Source: Robiginitomaculum sp. (GTDB lineage: Bacteria; Pseudomonadota; Alphaproteobacteria; Caulobacterales; Maricaulaceae). From it: 48,292 nt of DNA. The stretch is from NCBI GenBank assembly GCA_027080345.1, contig JALWSB010000147.1, forward strand, positions 1 through 48,292. Direction: 5' to 3'. A program made the translations under genes and the position numbers. This document shows positions 26,843-37,589 of this stretch, piece after piece (the first letter of the stretch is position 1; each line of letters starts with the position of its first letter). The notes beneath the pieces were generated by a model. The model made no database searches, was not told where the DNA came from, and saw nothing but the letters and a program-made list of their open reading frames with translations.

Positions 26843-27901
26843 ATGGATACGGCGACACGGACGGGCGTTCTGATTTTGGCGGCGGCGGCGTTGATTACCG
26901 GTCTTTACTGGTTTCGTGATGTTCTGGCGCCGTTTGCGCTGGCGGTTTTCCTTTGGCTGGTGATCGATGGCTTTGCCGAGGAGATCGAGATTCGCCTGCG
27001 TATTGTGCCGCGCTGGCTGGCGCTGACCATGGCGCTTGGGCTGGTGGGTAGCGCGGTTTTGGTGATTTTTGCGGTTTTGGCGGCAACGGCCAATGATCTG
27101 GCGAGCAGCGGCGATGATTATGTCCAGCGCCTGAACACCCTGCTTGGCGGGTTATATCATCTGGTTGGCCGCACCGATGCGCCGACTGTTGGGCAATTGC
27201 TGACGCGGTTAAACCCCCAGGCATTTATAAGTTCGCTGGCCCAATCGGTACGCGGGCTTGCTTCGGATGCTCTTTTTGTCGCCATTTATGTGGCGTTTTT
27301 ATTTTCTGCCCAGTCAAATTTTCCAAAAAAACTTGATGCACTTTTTCGCGACCCGGACGGGCGCGCCCGCGCCGCCGCTATCTCTGCCTCCATGCGTCAC
27401 GCCATGGGGGCATATTTGTGGGTTCAGACGTTTACCGGTGCGCTGACCGCTTTGGGCTGTTATGTGGTGATGAAGCTGACCGGCATGGATCAGGCGCTGT
27501 TCTGGGCCTTTGTGATTTTCCTCTTGGGCTATGTGCCAACCATCGGCCCGCTTGTGGGCACGTTGTTTCCTGTGCTTTTTGCTTTGGTGCAGTTTTCCAC
27601 CTATTGGCAACCGGCGGTTATTTTTGCCGGGATCAGCGTGTTCCAATTCGCCATTGGTAATTTCATGGTGCCGCGTATGCAGGGCGACAGTATGAATCTT
27701 TCCACTTTGGTGGTGATTCTCATGCTGTCTTTATGGGGTGCGTTATGGGGTCTGCCGGGCATGTTCCTCTCGGCGCCCTTAACGGTTATGATTATGATTG
27801 TTTTGGCACAATTTCCCTCGACCCGGCCGATTGCAATTTTATTGTCCCAGGATGGTCACCCGGAACGCGGCCTGAAAAAAACACCGCAACCGGGCCTCTA
27901 A
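26843..27901 (+). CDS. AI-2E family transporter (PerM-like membrane protein)
   Basis: Multiple TM segments, FVIFLLGYVPTIGPLVGTLFPVLFALVQF and VPRMQGDSMNLSTLVVILMLSLWGALWGLPGMFLSAPLTVM signature. Confidence 0.88.
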   Translation: MDTATRTGVLILAAAALITGLYWFRDVLAPFALAVFLWLVIDGFAEEIEIRLRIVPRWLALTMALGLVGSAVLVIFAVLAATANDLASSGDDYVQRLNTLLGGLYHLVGRTDAPTVGQLLTRLNPQAFISSLAQSVRGLASDALFVAIYVAFLFSAQSNFPKKLDALFRDPDGRARAAAISASMRHAMGAYLWVQTFTGALTALGCYVVMKLTGMDQALFWAFVIFLLGYVPTIGPLVGTLFPVLFALVQFSTYWQPAVIFAGISVFQFAIGNFMVPRMQGDSMNLSTLVVILMLSLWGALWGLPGMFLSAPLTVMIMIVLAQFPSTRPIAILLSQDGHPERGLKKTPQPGL

Positions 27902-28026
27902 TAACAACATTTATGCACAATAACGCCATGCTCACGACCTTGTGACGTGATGTGTGGTGCAAATCATGCCAAACCCCTCCATATTGAGTCTTAAGTGATG
28001 CGAAACACATTCGTATGGAGGCTCAA

Positions 28027-28128
28027 ATGAAAAAGATAAGCGCTGGTCTTTTTGCCGGGATCACCCTGCTGGCCATGGCTTGTCTTGTTTTGGGTACTCA
28101 GGCTGGCGGACTTTTTATTAGCGGTTGA
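28027..28128 (+). CDS. Small single-TM peptide, 33 aa (not in supplied ORF track)
   Basis: ATG 28027 preceded by GGAGG; MKKISAGLFAGITLLAMACLVLGTQAGGLFISG*; terminator downstream. Confidence 0.5.
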   Translation: MKKISAGLFAGITLLAMACLVLGTQAGGLFISG

Positions 28129-28187
28129 TTAGACGAAATTCAGGCCTGCGCGTGCGTCCCCCCAGCCTGCAAAGCGGGGCCTGACAA

Positions 28188-28227
28188 GGGCCGCCAGACA
28201 CTGTCCCCGTCTGGCGGCCCGCTTTTT
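28188..28227 (+). terminator. Rho-independent terminator
   Basis: GGGCCGCCAGAC-N9-GTCTGGCGGCCC gcTTTTT. Confidence 0.85.
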
Positions 28228-28335
28228 CGCATATTTTTCTTGCACGTTCTGGTTATTCGGTTCAAAGAGAATCATTATTGATTTGTCTTTTCCATTTCGT
28301 TTTTGCATGACGAAATGATGCAAGGAGACCCGCCC

Positions 28336-31300
28336 ATGACTGCGGCGACCAGCTCAACCAAACACCCTTTCACCGTCGAAGACTTTCTGGCCCGCGCGGC
28401 TGGCCCCAAAGGCCAGGATATGCACGGTGGGGGGGCACTATCTGATGTCATGCGCCGCTTTCTCAAGCTGGTGCATGAAGACGCCATAAGCGATGACATC
28501 CGGGGGCTGTCTCTTGATGATATTCTAGGGTGCGCGGTGCGGTTCTGGACCTTTGGTGACAAACGTCTGCCCGGCGAAACGCTTGTCCGCCTGCGCCCCG
28601 GTATTGCCGCCAATGGCAAGGCTCTGGGCCGGGATGTTCTGGAAATCATTACCGGTGACAAGCCGTTTTTGGTTGATTCGGTGATGGGGGAGCTGGCGCA
28701 ATGGGGTGTGGTGACCCTGGCCATGTTCCACCCGGTGGTTGATCTGGGGCGGCGCAATAGCGGTGAACGGGATGACAGCGCCCCGATTATTCGCGAATCG
28801 ATGATCCAGGTGCAGATCGAACCCTTGTCAGAAGCGCGGCGTAAAACCGTTCTTGAAGGCCTGCAAGCGACACTCAATGATGTTAATGCCGCCGTTGATG
28901 ACTGGAACGGCATGCGCGAGGAAATGAACCGGGCGATTGAATCCTTGCACGATGCGCCGCTGGCCGCCCCGGAAGAGGAAATCGCTGAATGTATAGAGTT
29001 TTTACGTTGGCTGCGCGATGAGCATTTCGCCTTTTTAGGCTCGCGGCGCTATACATTCCCTGCCGACGCAAGCGGCAAACTTCTTCATGCCGAGCCGGAG
29101 ATTGTGCCGGGCAGCGGCCTTGGCCTTTTGCGCAGCGACGAGACCAATGTGCTGCGGCGCGGCTCTGAGCCGTCCATGCTGGCCCCGGCCATTCAGGACT
29201 TTTTGAACGAGCCAACGCCGTTGATCGTCGCCAAATCCAATATGCGCTCACGGGTGCATAGGCGGGTCTACATGGATTATATTGGCGTTAAACGCTGGCG
29301 CGATGATGGTCAGGTGATTGGCGAGACCCGCTTTGTCGGCCTGTTCACTGCCGAGGCCTATGATCGCATGGCCCGCGATGTGCCGCTGATCCGCCGCAAG
29401 GTGCGCCGGGTTCTGGTGCGCGCCCAGCGCGGCCCGGGCACCCATAATGCCAAAAAACTGCAAAACATTGTTGAGAATTATCCCCGCGACGAATTGTTCC
29501 AGATCTCGGAAAAAGAGCTGCTGACCATTAGCCGCAATATTTTGCACCTTTATGACCGACCGCGCACCAAACTGTTCATTCGCCGCGATCGTTTTGACCG
29601 CTTTGTGTCGGTGTTCTGTTTTGTCCCGCGTGAGCAGTATAACACACAATTGCGCGAGGATATGGGCGAATTAATCCGCAGCGCCTATGGGGGGCGTTTG
29701 TCGGCCTATTATCCACAATTTGGCGATGGGCCGCTGGCCCGGGTGCATTTCATCATTGGCCTGGACCCGCACAATCATTTGGAACCGGATCTTGTCGAGC
29801 TGGAGCATCAGGCGGCGCAATTGGCGCGCAACTGGCACGACCGGCTTGATGCCTGCGCCCGCGATACCGGGGCGGACCCGGCGCTGATTTCCGTATTGCC
29901 GTCTTACCATCACGCCTTTTCCGAAGGTTATAAAGAAGCCTTCAGCCCGCAACAGGCGCTGGCCGATATTGCCGAGCTGGAAGAATTGGCAAACAGCCCC
30001 GGCCTGCGCGCGCGGCTGTTTGTACCAAACGCCGATGCGCCGCACATGATGCAGATCAAGCTATATAAAACCGGCGACTGCCTGCCTTTGTCCGGGGTTA
30101 TGCCAATACTGGAAACCATGGGCTTTGACGTTATGACCGAAGCCAGTTTTCCGGTCCAGCGCGATGGCGGTGCAGCTGCCTGGATTCATGTTTTTGACAT
30201 GAGTTTCGATCCGGCCAAACGCGCCGCCATGGATGTTATGGCCGCCGCTGTTGAAGACACTATTGTGGCGGTTTGGGGCGGTCGTTCGGAGAATGACGGC
30301 TTTAACCGGCTGGTGGTCAAGCTGGGCATTGGCTGGCGCAGCGTGGCGTTTTTGCGCACCTGCGCCCATTACCGCCAGCAAACCGGCCTTGACCCGACGC
30401 AGCGCGTTCAGGAAGAGGCGCTGGCGGAAAATCCCGAGCTGGCGGCGATGTTGTTGGAGCTGGCGCGTATCCGGTTTGAGCCGGGGGCCTACAAAACTAT
30501 TGCGGCGCGGCAAAAGGCCGCCGATGCGCAAGTTGAAAAAATCATGGCGGGGCTGGCCAAAGTGCCGAGCCTCGATCACGACCGGGTTTTGCGGCGGCTG
30601 TTGCGCCTGATCTGCGCCATTGTGCGGACCAGCTTTTACCAAAGCGATGAAAATGGCGATTCGTTTAATCGCATCTCTATCAAGATTGCCAGCCGTGAAC
30701 TTGAAGCCTTGCCCGCGCCCAAACCGTATCGCGAGATTTTTGTCTGGGCGCCGAATGTTGACGGGGTGCATTTGCGCTTTGGTCCGGTGGCGCGCGGCGG
30801 CTTGCGCTGGTCCGGGCGCCGTGATGATTTTCGCACTGAGGTTCTGGGTCTGGTCAAGGCCCAGCAGGTCAAAAACAGCGTGATTGTGCCGGTGGGCTCC
30901 AAGGGCGGCTTTTTCCCCAAAAACCTGCCAAGGGGCGGCGATCGCGACGCCATTCAAAAAGAGGGGATCAGCGCCTATAAAACCTTTATTCGCGGGCTTT
31001 TGGATATTACCGACAGCCTCGACGCCAAGGGCAAGGTGCGCCACCCCAAAAACGTTGTGCGCTGGGATGATGATGACCCCCATCTGGTGGTCGCCGCAGA
31101 TAAGGGAACGGCGACATTTTCCGACATCGCCAACGCCGTCGCCGGCGATTATAATTTCTGGCTTGGCGATGATTTTGCCTCTGGCGGTTCGGCGGGCTAT
31201 GACCATAAAAAAATGGGCATTACCGCGCGCGGGGCCTGGGAAGCGGTCAAGCGGCATTTTCGCGAAATGGGTAAGGATATCCAAAGCGAAGCCTTCACCG

Positions 31301-33243
31301 TTATCGGGGTTGGCGATATGTCCGGCGATGTCTTTGGCAATGGCATGTTATTGTCCAAAGAAACCCGGCTTTTGGCCGCGTTTGATCACCGGGATATTTT
31401 TATCGACCCGGACCCTGTGGATGCCCACAAAAACTGGAAAGAACGCAAGCGCCTGTTTGATTTGCCGCGCTCGAGCTGGAAAGATTATGACGCCAAGCTG
31501 ATTTCCAAAGGCGGCGGGGTTTTTGACCGTCACGCCAAAACCATTCCCTTAAGCGATGAAATGCGCGCCCTGACCGGCCTTGATAAAGATGAAATCGCTC
31601 CGGACGAATTGATCACCGCGCTTCTTAAAAGCCGTTGCGAGCTTTTGTGGTTTGGTGGCATTGGCACCTATGTCAAGGCCGAGGACGAGCAAAATTGGGA
31701 AGTTGGCGACAAGGCCAATGATCCCATTCGGGTGAATGCCGGGGATGTTGGTGCCGCGGTGATCGGCGAGGGCGCCAACCTTGGTATCACCCATGCCGGA
31801 CGTATCGCCTACGCCCGCGCCGGGGGGCGGGTGAATGCCGACTTTGTGGATAATTCCGCCGGGGTGGATACGTCGGATCATGAGGTTAATCTCAAGATTC
31901 TCCTGAATGCGGCGGTCAGCACCAAAAAGATGGACATGAAGGGCCGCAATGCCCTGTTGACCAGCATGACCGACGATGTGGCGGCGCACGTTTTGCAACA
32001 CAATTACGACCAGACCCTGGCCCTGTCCTTGGCGGAAATGACCGCCGCCGCTGATGTCGATGGCTATGAGCGCTTCATGGTCGATCTGGAAGGGCGCGGG
32101 CTATTGGAGCGCGCCGTGGAAACCTTGCCGACCAGCGATGAAATGCTGTCTTTGCAAAAGGCTGGCAAGGGTCTCACCCGGCCACAAATCGCCACTTTGA
32201 TGGCCTATGCAAAAAATACTTTGGTTGATGACATACTGGCCACCGACTTGCCGGATGATCCGCATTTCGCCCCCGTATTGAAGGATTATTTTCCCAAAGC
32301 GGCGCAAAAGTATAAAAAAGAGCGGGAAAATCACCGCCTGCACCGGGAAATCATCTCGACGGTCATGATCAACGATCTGGTCAATCAGGGTGGTGCGACG
32401 TTTATGAATCGCATGGTTTTCGGGGCCGGGGTAAATATCAAAGACGCCGCCGCGGCTTATGAGGTCGGCCGCCGGATTTTTGATTTTGATACCTTGATTG
32501 GCAAAATAAACAGCTTTGACAACAAGGCCCCGGCCAGCGGACTTTATGCCTTGCATCGCGAAATCATGCGCCTGATCCGCCGCCAGGCCTATTGGCTGGC
32601 GCGGCGTTTGCCCTCGTTTGATGGCAATCTTGATGCGCATATTGATCGCCTCAAGCCGGGCATTGCGCACTTGTGCGGTGCGGTTGAAAGTTTTGTGTCC
32701 CCGTTTGAACAAAACCGGGTGGCCACCCGCATTAAACGCTTTGAAGAACATGGCGCCCCGGCGGCGTTGGCGCGGGATATTTCCTATCTGCGGCCGCTGG
32801 TCTCCAGCACTGATGTTATTGATTTGGCGACGGATGAAAACTGGCCCTTGCTGGCCACCGCCTGTCTTTATCATGCTTTTGGTGATCATTTTCGCTTTGA
32901 TTCTTTACGCGCAGCGGCGGGCATGCTGGATACGGATGCGCATTGGGACCGGATGGCGGTACGCCGCCTGATCGAGGACTTTTACGCCGCCCAGCGCGAT
33001 CTTACCCGTTCGGCCATGGCCCATACGGCCCTGAAGGGCAAAATGGTGATGGACGGCCGCGAAACGGCGGGCCGGGACTGGGCCACCGCTTTGGTTATTT
33101 CCTGGCGCGAAGCCAATGCCAAAATCGCCCTGCGCACCCTCGAAACCCTCACCGCCCTTGATGAAAGCGATGGCTGGACCCTGGCCAAACTCGCCATCGC
33201 CAACACCCAAATCCGCGAACTGGCCAGCCAGATGGTGGCGTGA
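28336..33243 (+). CDS. NAD-specific glutamate dehydrogenase, large type
   Basis: Very long ORF with DSVMGEL, GPVARGGLRWSGRRDDFRTEVLGLVKAQQVKNSVIVPVGSKGGF, GVGDMSGDVFGNGMLLS, GIGTYVKA, GEGANLGITHAGRI; AAGGAG before ATG 28336. Confidence 0.96.
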   Translation: MTAATSSTKHPFTVEDFLARAAGPKGQDMHGGGALSDVMRRFLKLVHEDAISDDIRGLSLDDILGCAVRFWTFGDKRLPGETLVRLRPGIAANGKALGRDVLEIITGDKPFLVDSVMGELAQWGVVTLAMFHPVVDLGRRNSGERDDSAPIIRESMIQVQIEPLSEARRKTVLEGLQATLNDVNAAVDDWNGMREEMNRAIESLHDAPLAAPEEEIAECIEFLRWLRDEHFAFLGSRRYTFPADASGKLLHAEPEIVPGSGLGLLRSDETNVLRRGSEPSMLAPAIQDFLNEPTPLIVAKSNMRSRVHRRVYMDYIGVKRWRDDGQVIGETRFVGLFTAEAYDRMARDVPLIRRKVRRVLVRAQRGPGTHNAKKLQNIVENYPRDELFQISEKELLTISRNILHLYDRPRTKLFIRRDRFDRFVSVFCFVPREQYNTQLREDMGELIRSAYGGRLSAYYPQFGDGPLARVHFIIGLDPHNHLEPDLVELEHQAAQLARNWHDRLDACARDTGADPALISVLPSYHHAFSEGYKEAFSPQQALADIAELEELANSPGLRARLFVPNADAPHMMQIKLYKTGDCLPLSGVMPILETMGFDVMTEASFPVQRDGGAAAWIHVFDMSFDPAKRAAMDVMAAAVEDTIVAVWGGRSENDGFNRLVVKLGIGWRSVAFLRTCAHYRQQTGLDPTQRVQEEALAENPELAAMLLELARIRFEPGAYKTIAARQKAADAQVEKIMAGLAKVPSLDHDRVLRRLLRLICAIVRTSFYQSDENGDSFNRISIKIASRELEALPAPKPYREIFVWAPNVDGVHLRFGPVARGGLRWSGRRDDFRTEVLGLVKAQQVKNSVIVPVGSKGGFFPKNLPRGGDRDAIQKEGISAYKTFIRGLLDITDSLDAKGKVRHPKNVVRWDDDDPHLVVAADKGTATFSDIANAVAGDYNFWLGDDFASGGSAGYDHKKMGITARGAWEAVKRHFREMGKDIQSEAFTVIGVGDMSGDVFGNGMLLSKETRLLAAFDHRDIFIDPDPVDAHKNWKERKRLFDLPRSSWKDYDAKLISKGGGVFDRHAKTIPLSDEMRALTGLDKDEIAPDELITALLKSRCELLWFGGIGTYVKAEDEQNWEVGDKANDPIRVNAGDVGAAVIGEGANLGITHAGRIAYARAGGRVNADFVDNSAGVDTSDHEVNLKILLNAAVSTKKMDMKGRNALLTSMTDDVAAHVLQHNYDQTLALSLAEMTAAADVDGYERFMVDLEGRGLLERAVETLPTSDEMLSLQKAGKGLTRPQIATLMAYAKNTLVDDILATDLPDDPHFAPVLKDYFPKAAQKYKKERENHRLHREIISTVMINDLVNQGGATFMNRMVFGAGVNIKDAAAAYEVGRRIFDFDTLIGKINSFDNKAPASGLYALHREIMRLIRRQAYWLARRLPSFDGNLDAHIDRLKPGIAHLCGAVESFVSPFEQNRVATRIKRFEEHGAPAALARDISYLRPLVSSTDVIDLATDENWPLLATACLYHAFGDHFRFDSLRAAAGMLDTDAHWDRMAVRRLIEDFYAAQRDLTRSAMAHTALKGKMVMDGRETAGRDWATALVISWREANAKIALRTLETLTALDESDGWTLAKLAIANTQIRELASQMVA

Positions 33244-33265
33244 AGAACGCAATAGCTTGGAAAGA

Positions 33266-34861
33266 ATGAGTGGAGAACATTTGATGGGCCGTCCCTCTTG
33301 CTGCTCAGACCCTTTTGAGGAATTAAAACCATTAAATGGCTCAGAGACATTGTTTTTGGAGGCGGTCAAGGCGGGTAAGGTGTATAACGCCAATGGTGGG
33401 CAAATTCGGGCCTCATTTTTTCGTACGCTACTTCTTTCAGCAGATAACTTTCAAAATGCAGCTTTGGGAGTTGGGATAGAAAATTGTGTTATTGACAGCA
33501 CGATCAATGTTTCTGGCGCAAAAATTGATCGACTGGTTTCTATAACCGGCAGTAAAATCAATGGTGATTTTATTTTCAATCATACAGAGTTCAAAGCCCT
33601 GTTTCTCGACGGAACGCACTTGGAACGCCTTCAAGGGGTTCGGTCACGCATTTCCTCCTCAATATATTTGCGATCTTTAGTTCTTCCGAACAAATCCAAT
33701 CCCGAAAGCCTCCTGCGTTTCGAAGCAACCAAAGGTGTTGATTTATCTGGTTCAAAAATTGAAGGCGCGTTGTCCGCACGTGGGGCCTGCATCAAAAACG
33801 TTGGGGGATCTGCTTTGGCACTAAATCTGGCAGATGCAGATATTAACTCAATTATGCTCGGCCCGAAGGATGATAAAACTTATAAAAATTTGAAGAATAC
33901 ATACGGATATGAAGCCAATGAATGTCGTATAGACGGTGGAATTTCATTCCAGCGCGCACGGTGTAAATCTTTTGCGGATAGTGAACTGGCCTATGAATCC
34001 ATTCTGTCTAATACAAAAAAGAAAGAAAAGCGGCCTAAACTAATCTTGAGGGGCTTTCGTTACGAAAGTTTGGGCCGAATGGCGCCACGAAGTCTGAAAT
34101 TTAGAAAAAAATGGCTTGAGGCTGACTCCAGTAGTAATGAGAGATTTGATCCGCAACCATATGAACAATTAGCCACTGTTTTACGTATGCATGGTGAAAT
34201 TGGTTTGGCTCATGGAGTTCTTATATCAAAAGAACAAAAAAAATACCCTTTGGGTATGAGGGGATTAAATTTTATACGGAATCCGCTTATACATCTTTTT
34301 CTTGGACCAATTGGGTTTGGGTATAAACCATATCTGGTCATAATATATATGATTGTGCTTATTTTTTTAGGCGGGGCGGTGTTTGAAAATGCTTATAAGT
34401 CAGGATCCTTTTCGCCCCGGGATAGTGCGCTTATGCGGTCTGAGGCGTGGGCTATTTGCCAAAGCCGAAAGGCCCTTGACCAACACACCGTAAAAAAAGA
34501 CACCGTTTCGAGTGCGAAAAAATCGATATCTATCACAAAAAGCGAAGCAGTAGATCTACAAAATAATTACCGCATTTCTTCTGTAGACCATATTTCTGAT
34601 TGCAAGAATAAACCTCTTTCAAACAGCTCAACAACATTAGAAAGGGCTTTGTTCTTTTATCCAGAATTTAATGGCTATTGGTATTCGGCAGACGTTATTT
34701 TGCCTATTGTGAACCTGGGGCAAAAGGAATTTTGGGTGGCTCACGATCTGCATAATGGGTGGCGGTCAATGCAATTTCTCAACACCATGCTGACCTTGAT
34801 AGGGTGGTTGCTTAGTTCGCTGGGTATTGGTGGCGCTCTAAGCTACCTTAACCGTTCCTGA
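33266..34861 (+). CDS. Pentapeptide/beta-helix-like repeat protein with C-terminal TM segments
   Basis: Repeats such as INVSGAKIDRLVSITGSKINGDFIFNHTEF and VDLSGSKIEGAL; TM-like YLVIIYMIVLIFLGGAVF and LTLIGWLLSSLGIGGAL; AT-rich. Confidence 0.65.
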   Translation: MSGEHLMGRPSCCSDPFEELKPLNGSETLFLEAVKAGKVYNANGGQIRASFFRTLLLSADNFQNAALGVGIENCVIDSTINVSGAKIDRLVSITGSKINGDFIFNHTEFKALFLDGTHLERLQGVRSRISSSIYLRSLVLPNKSNPESLLRFEATKGVDLSGSKIEGALSARGACIKNVGGSALALNLADADINSIMLGPKDDKTYKNLKNTYGYEANECRIDGGISFQRARCKSFADSELAYESILSNTKKKEKRPKLILRGFRYESLGRMAPRSLKFRKKWLEADSSSNERFDPQPYEQLATVLRMHGEIGLAHGVLISKEQKKYPLGMRGLNFIRNPLIHLFLGPIGFGYKPYLVIIYMIVLIFLGGAVFENAYKSGSFSPRDSALMRSEAWAICQSRKALDQHTVKKDTVSSAKKSISITKSEAVDLQNNYRISSVDHISDCKNKPLSNSSTTLERALFFYPEFNGYWYSADVILPIVNLGQKEFWVAHDLHNGWRSMQFLNTMLTLIGWLLSSLGIGGALSYLNRS

Positions 34862-34869
34862 TATCGATA

Positions 34870-35625
34870 TTACGATACGGTAGCTAATCCCTTAAGCCCA
34901 AGGAAGATAATAACCCCACCTGAAAAAAACAAAGCCAGCTTAAGGTAATGGCGATACCTTGCCTCACTAAAACGCCTTAAGCGGCGTTGACCAAGAAACG
35001 TACCCAGCAAGGATGAAATGGTTAATGCTGCGAGAAGGGGCCAATAAGAAAAAACTGAAATTCCGATTAAACCAAACAGTATGATTTTCGAAAGGTGTTG
35101 AGCCACAAGGCAAGCGGCATGTGTGGCCGACAAAGCCTCTTTGGTGTTAAACCGATTTCTCATCAACGCCCATAAAAGAGAGCCTGATGAGCCAATAAAT
35201 GCTGTAACAAACCCCGTTATTGCGCCACACATTTCCGGGCTTGCACGAAGTTTATTGTCGAGTACCTCTTCAAAATGTCCAATTGCACCACTGGCATCCA
35301 GAATAATATAGATTCCAATAAATAGCTTAACCCATTCGAACCCAGCGTGTTTACCAAAAAAAATTGCTAATGATGTGAAGGCAATAGATGGTAAAATAAA
35401 TCGCATAACAAACTTGGTCTGGATATATTTTCGTAAACCAGCCATACGAAACATAGCCGAAAAGCCAGAGATCCAAGCGTGGATTGGAATAACATAATTT
35501 GGGGGGAGGACGGCACCTGTAATGGCAAGCTGAAGTCCGCCCGTTGGCCCAATGGCTGCCACAAAGAAAGCAACGGCAAAGGTGCCGAGTAGAAGAAATA
35601 CAAGCGGGATGATATCAATTGGCAA
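34870..35625 (-). CDS. TauE/SafE family sulfite exporter-like permease
   Basis: ATGGLQLAITGAVLPP-like GPTGGLQLAITGAVLPP, 7-8 TM segments, GFVTAFIGSSGSLL. Confidence 0.82.
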   Translation of the reverse strand: MPIDIIPLVFLLLGTFAVAFFVAAIGPTGGLQLAITGAVLPPNYVIPIHAWISGFSAMFRMAGLRKYIQTKFVMRFILPSIAFTSLAIFFGKHAGFEWVKLFIGIYIILDASGAIGHFEEVLDNKLRASPEMCGAITGFVTAFIGSSGSLLWALMRNRFNTKEALSATHAACLVAQHLSKIILFGLIGISVFSYWPLLAALTISSLLGTFLGQRRLRRFSEARYRHYLKLALFFSGGVIIFLGLKGLATVS

Positions 35626-35681
35626 AGCAACATCCTTGTTAACTCAAGCGGTAATTTATTGTTTCCGATTACACCTTATAC

Positions 35682-36395
35682 TCACCCCACCACCGCTTTT
35701 TGCAGGGCGAACAATTCGGCGCAGCCTTTTTGTGCCAGTGTTACCAAGGCGTTGAAATCATCAAAGGCCATGGGCCGGTCTTCGGCGCTGGCTTGCGCTT
35801 CGATCAGGCCGCCGGATCCGGCAAGGACGAAATTGGCATCGGTTTGTGCGGTGCTGTCTTCGGCGTAATCAAGGTCCAAAAGCGCTTCGCCCCCCACGAT
35901 CCCGCACGAAATGGCGGCGGCCTGGTCGTGAACAGGGTCTTCCTTGATCAACCCGGCGGCCAGCAGGCCATTGCAGGCCAGTCTGAGCGCCACCCAGGCC
36001 CCGGTGATCGAGGTGGTGCGGGTGCCGCCATCGGCCTGCAAAACATCGCAATCGAGCACAATCTGGCGTTCGCCCAGCATTTCAAGATCAATCACGGCGC
36101 GCAATGAGCGGCCAATCAGGCGCTGAATTTCCTGGGTGCGGCCGGATTGCTTGCCCGCCGCCGCTTCACGGCGCCCGCGGGTATGGGTGGCGCGGGGCAA
36201 CATGCCGTATTCCGCCGTCACCCAGCCTTTGCCTTTGCCGCGCATCCACCGGGGCACGTTTTCTTGCACACTGGCAGTGCATAACACCCGCGTGCGGCCA
36301 AAAATCGCAAGGCAGGAGCCTTCCGCATAGGGCGAAACACCCGGCTCAAGCGTGACGGGGCGAAGCTGCGACGGGGCGCGGTCATCATGGCGCAT
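35682..36395 (-). CDS. rph: Ribonuclease PH
   Basis: [72 protein letters not shown]. Confidence 0.97.
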   Translation of the reverse strand: MRHDDRAPSQLRPVTLEPGVSPYAEGSCLAIFGRTRVLCTASVQENVPRWMRGKGKGWVTAEYGMLPRATHTRGRREAAAGKQSGRTQEIQRLIGRSLRAVIDLEMLGERQIVLDCDVLQADGGTRTTSITGAWVALRLACNGLLAAGLIKEDPVHDQAAAISCGIVGGEALLDLDYAEDSTAQTDANFVLAGSGGLIEAQASAEDRPMAFDDFNALVTLAQKGCAELFALQKAVVG

Positions 36396-36489
36396 GGTTT
36401 ATCCTTTTCCTTTTGAAAGTGACACCTAGCGGAACGGCAAGCTGTCGCCAACCCTTGACGAATGCGTTTGCGCACCAAATCATCCCTTT

Positions 36490-37584
36490 ATGGGTTTTGA
36501 TACGAAAAAGAGCGCGGGCGGGACGCTGGCCGCGCTGGACCAGCGGGCGCGGGATATTTTTCGCGAGGTGGTCGAGCGCTACTTGCGCGATGGCGAACCG
36601 GTCGGCTCGCGCACCTTGTCACGCGATGGCAAGACCGGCCTGTCGGCGGCCTCCATCCGCAATACCCTGTCTGATCTTGCCGCCATGGGCCTTCTTGATG
36701 CGCCGCACATCAGCGCCGGGCGCATCCCCACCCATGCGGGCCTGCGGCTGTTTGTTGATGGCCTGTTGCAGATCGGCGATCTTGATGCCGGCGAGCAACA
36801 TAATATCGATGCGCGTATGCGCGAGGCTGGCAGCTCTATTGAAGAGGCACTGACCGAGGTTTCCAGCCTGCTATCGGGCCTGGCGGGGGGCGCCGGGCTG
36901 GTGCTGGCCCCCACGCATGAGGCGGCTTTGCGGCATGTGGAGTTTGTGCCCTTGTCGGCTCGCGAGACTCTGGCTGTTCTGGTCTATGAAGACGGGCAGG
37001 TTGAAAACCGCCTGATGAATACGCCCGCCGGGGTGTTGCCCGCCGCTTTGCACGAGGCGGGGAATTATCTTTCGGCGCGTCTTAAAGGGCGCACGCTGGC
37101 GCAGGCGCAGGCGCAGATCAAAGAGGAAATATCGCAACATAACAGCGCCCTTGATGCGGCATCCGAACGGCTGGTGGCGCAAGGCCTGGCCGAATGGTCC
37201 GGGGAAAGCGCGTCCGAGGAACGTACCTTGATCGTGCGCGGGCGCAGCAATTTGCTCAATGCGGTGGAAGCGGCGGAAGATCTGGAGCGTATTCGCCAAT
37301 TGTTTGACGATCTGGAGCGCAAAAAAGACATGATTTCGCTGATGGATCATGCCCAGGCGGCGCAGGGCGTAAAAATTTTTATCGGTGCTGAGACATCTTT
37401 ATTCAGTTTGTCGGGTTCCAGCTTGATTGTTGCTCCCTATATGAATAGCAAACAAAGGGTGATCGGCGCGCTGGGCGTGATCGGCCCGACACGGATTAAT
37501 TATGCGCGGGTGATCCCGATGATCGATTATACGGCGCGGGCCATTGGCTTGACACTGGACCGGCTGGGCAAGGACAAAAGGTAG
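36490..37584 (+). CDS. hrcA: Heat-inducible transcription repressor HrcA
   Basis: [19 protein letters not shown]...[42 protein letters not shown]. Confidence 0.96.
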   Translation: MGFDTKKSAGGTLAALDQRARDIFREVVERYLRDGEPVGSRTLSRDGKTGLSAASIRNTLSDLAAMGLLDAPHISAGRIPTHAGLRLFVDGLLQIGDLDAGEQHNIDARMREAGSSIEEALTEVSSLLSGLAGGAGLVLAPTHEAALRHVEFVPLSARETLAVLVYEDGQVENRLMNTPAGVLPAALHEAGNYLSARLKGRTLAQAQAQIKEEISQHNSALDAASERLVAQGLAEWSGESASEERTLIVRGRSNLLNAVEAAEDLERIRQLFDDLERKKDMISLMDHAQAAQGVKIFIGAETSLFSLSGSSLIVAPYMNSKQRVIGALGVIGPTRINYARVIPMIDYTARAIGLTLDRLGKDKR

Positions 37585-37589
37585 GAATT

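Noticed and set aside
30061-31284. 407-aa ORF antisense to gdh, and other long antisense ORFs (15305-16192, 18114-18938, 32101-32889)
   Set aside because: Shadow ORFs opposite strongly supported genes; no recognisable domains and no independent start signals. They fit codon bias in moderately GC-rich coding DNA.
36396-36489. Possible CIRCE element in the rph-hrcA divergent gap
   Set aside because: No TTAGCACTC-N9-GAGTGCTAA-like repeat is visible there.
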